From NCBI GenBank assembly GCA_958295935.1, contig OY282385.1, positions 2,583,545 through 2,647,544 on the forward strand: a DNA stretch of 64,000 nucleotides. The letters run 5' to 3'. Shown here one piece after another: positions 62,291 through 64,000 of this stretch. Source of the DNA: an uncultured Dehalococcoidia bacterium (GTDB taxonomy: Bacteria > Chloroflexota > Dehalococcoidia > Lucifugimonadales > Lucifugimonadaceae). A program made the position numbers and the translations under genes. The notes under the pieces are model-generated. The model did no database searches and was not told the DNA's origin. It worked only from the letters and a program-made list of their open reading frames with translations. The first letter of the stretch is position 1. Each line of letters begins with the position of its first letter.

Positions 62291-64000
62291 TCACGGTGGG
62301 GAGATCTCTTCCGTCCAGAGCTTGCTGTTTCCCTCGTACTGGCCGACTAGCATGCTGGCGATGTCGTATTTCGGCAGGGCGCGGAACGTGACGCATTTGC
62401 CGTCGAATCTCTCGCCGTGCAGGTCGAATTTGAAGTCCAGATTATCGAATCCGTAGGGCTTTCGGTAGTTGGGAAGGTCGTCCGTGTCGGCGGGGACCAG
62501 GTGCACGAAGAACGTGGGCTGCGTGTCCTCCGGACCGCAGGGGTCCTTGACGAAGATCAGATTTTCCTCTTCGAGATGGACGTCGAAGAAGCTGCGGGCC
62601 ACGGGCTCGTCGGAAGCGAACGACGACAAATATGCGTCAAACCACCGCTGTTTCTCCTCGAACCAGTGCTCCGCTTCCCAAAGGAGGTTGCCAGATCGGT
62701 CAACCTGTCCGGTTCGGATGCCGACGATGTCCTTGTCGGGAAGCTGGCGCTCGGTGAGACAGGTACCGTTGTTCTCGGAAGACCTGTGCCAGTCGAAATC
62801 CAGCGCATAGCGTTCGGGTGTTCCACTTTCGGAATTCAACGAATAGACGGTCAACGGGAACTGCGAACCGAACTCGTCTTCCCATATGCAGATCCGGTTC
62901 CCGTAAATCAGCCTTTTTCCGTGGAGGTAGACATCGTACCCGGAAGTAATGATGGGGTCTGTGCCCCTTCCGTATTCACTTCCATGCGGCTCCGAGACCA
63001 CTCTCAGGAAGTCTGGCTGTACGGGTTCGGACGGACTGGCAATCGCTTTCACCCGGTTGCCTATGCGGTCTTCGTAGTAGAGGGAAGCGCGTATGCGATG
63101 TCCGACGTCTGCAACAGTGGGTGTGTAGACGTCGTCGGGTTGTTGAACGGGGATGCTGGTCCAGCCATCGGCATCGCCGCCTTTCTCCCACCGCCACGTT
63201 TCCCCTGGCAGCTGCCGGCCGTGGGACTCGTTGAGCAAGGCGCGGAACGGCTTGCCCTCCACCGGAGCGCCGGAACTTTGGAAGATGATGGCGGGCCAGA
63301 GCTCCCGTTCGCGCAGGCGATAGAGCTTGCCGTCGGCCAGTTCCGCGACCACTTCAAGCAAGGGCTCCTGAGACAAGGCCCTTCCGAGGATTTCGTCCTG
63401 CTGCCTAGGGCATGGGTTCCAATCGCGCCAGTTAGTGAAGAAATAGAGGAAGTGCACCTCTCCGCTGCCAGTCGCCGTCAACAATGCGGACCGCAGATGA
63501 TTCGCTTCACACAGTAGTTCGTGGTGGCGTGCCGGACCGTGGGCGTGCAAACTCGTGACGAGGTGGAAATTGCTCAGGATCGCGCCTGTCAGATCCGCCT
63601 CTCGAACGTACTGTAGGCTTTCCGAATTCCTCCACCGCGCTCCGCCATACCCTTGTCGCTCGCCATCATTCCAGAGCCGTATTTCGGGTGGATGCTGGGC
63701 AAGCAGATAGGCCGACTGCAGAGACATCCCCAGCATCAGAAGGACTGCAAGAGCCCCGACCCACCCAATCGCTTGAACTGCCCGCGGTCTTGGAAAGATT
63801 CCCTGCGGCGCCTTCCTGCGCGCATACCGTAGGGCGCCGTCGATCAGGAGCAGCGCCGCGACCAGGAGCGGAATATACACCGGGGTGAGGAATCTCCACC
63901 CCAATCCATCCCAAGTGGATCCCGACATCATTGCGTAGACGAGCATCGTCAGGTACGCGAGGGCAAAGCCGACGAATACGCGGAAGGGCCCCCAGGCAAC
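62291..64000 (-). CDS. GT39-like membrane glycosyltransferase, partial (5' end outside window)
   Basis: A paralogue of the gene at 59428, open through the window edge at 64000. It lacks the N-terminal half here. The body after the membrane part matches its neighbour closely, including the Ig-like region (TSIPVQQPDDVYTPTVADVG), the first diverged Cys domain (with ICIWEDEF) and the C-terminal domain (FVKDPCGPEDTQPTFFVHL). Near-identical stretches alternate with diverged ones, indicating gene conversion. Confidence 0.85.
   Translation of the reverse strand, partial: VAWGPFRVFVGFALAYLTMLVYAMMSGSTWDGLGWRFLTPVYIPLLVAALLLIDGALRYARRKAPQGIFPRPRAVQAIGWVGALAVLLMLGMSLQSAYLLAQHPPEIRLWNDGERQGYGGARWRNSESLQYVREADLTGAILSNFHLVTSLHAHGPARHHELLCEANHLRSALLTATGSGEVHFLYFFTNWRDWNPCPRQQDEILGRALSQEPLLEVVAELADGKLYRLRERELWPAIIFQSSGAPVEGKPFRALLNESHGRQLPGETWRWEKGGDADGWTSIPVQQPDDVYTPTVADVGHRIRASLYYEDRIGNRVKAIASPSEPVQPDFLRVVSEPHGSEYGRGTDPIITSGYDVYLHGKRLIYGNRICIWEDEFGSQFPLTVYSLNSESGTPERYALDFDWHRSSENNGTCLTERQLPDKDIVGIRTGQVDRSGNLLWEAEHWFEEKQRWFDAYLSSFASDEPVARSFFDVHLEEENLIFVKDPCGPEDTQPTFFVHLVPADTDDLPNYRKPYGFDNLDFKFDLHGERFDGKCVTFRALPKYDIASMLVGQYEGNSKLWTEEISPP

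Noticed and set aside
62417-63517. 366-codon plus-strand frame
   Set aside because: Opposite a well-supported glycosyltransferase that has a close paralogue; the antisense frame is kept open by composition.

Overview
The window is GC-rich bacterial DNA, with no rRNA or tRNA that I could recognise. The gene content (modular defence island, cell-surface glycan genes, Pro/Thr-rich lipoproteins, a DUF5678-type small protein, a very large family-39-like glycosyltransferase array) would fit an uncultivated Chloroflexota bacterium, but that is inference only; nothing in the window settles taxonomy.

Region 1 (1-17.6 kb) is a defence island. It opens with decayed helicase and restriction-gene ends. 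The core follows: an SNF2/DUF3883 helicase, a DUF1156 adenine methylase and a DUF499 ATPase. Between helicase and methylase sit accessory modules: a Schlafen/AlbA_2 protein, an MNT-HEPN toxin-antitoxin pair, an OLD-type ATPase-TOPRIM nuclease, an ATPase plus DUF3226 (TOPRIM-like) pair, and a DUF3644 HEPN protein. Duplicated ends of the core or MNT-HEPN genes lie at the module borders: a 258-bp duplication, three exact 33-bp copies of the MNT/HEPN junction, and a degenerate methylase start. This suggests one operon slot has received defence cargo repeatedly.

Region 2 (17.6-26 kb) is a rearranged accessory zone. It has an unrecognised three-gene cassette, a duplicated two-gene module, a Mod-methylase start fused in frame to one duplicate, three copies of a PIN-toxin 3' end, an NYN protein, two toxin-antitoxin pairs and a two-repeat orphan CRISPR with type I-E geometry. 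A conserved leader with a small hairpin precedes two unrelated modules.

Region 3 (26-41 kb) has a 16-blade PQQ-like lipoprotein, a membrane protein and a minus-strand tandem array of five GT39-like membrane glycosyltransferases. Each ends in one to three copies of an unnamed Cys-containing C-terminal domain. Where the domain is repeated, the period is exactly 363 nt. One array gene is split by a run of 21 G that puts it one base out of frame, a candidate phase-variable switch.

Region 4 (41-64 kb) is a glycan assembly and modification locus: Uma2-like protein, methyltransferases, two radical SAM enzymes, sulfotransferases (one broken), a GT4, a Wzx-like flippase, an O-antigen ligase-like protein, a deacetylase-like lipoprotein, a sixth array-type glycosyltransferase and two larger relatives. 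These probably build and decorate a surface polysaccharide, with the glycosyltransferase array as a source of variation.
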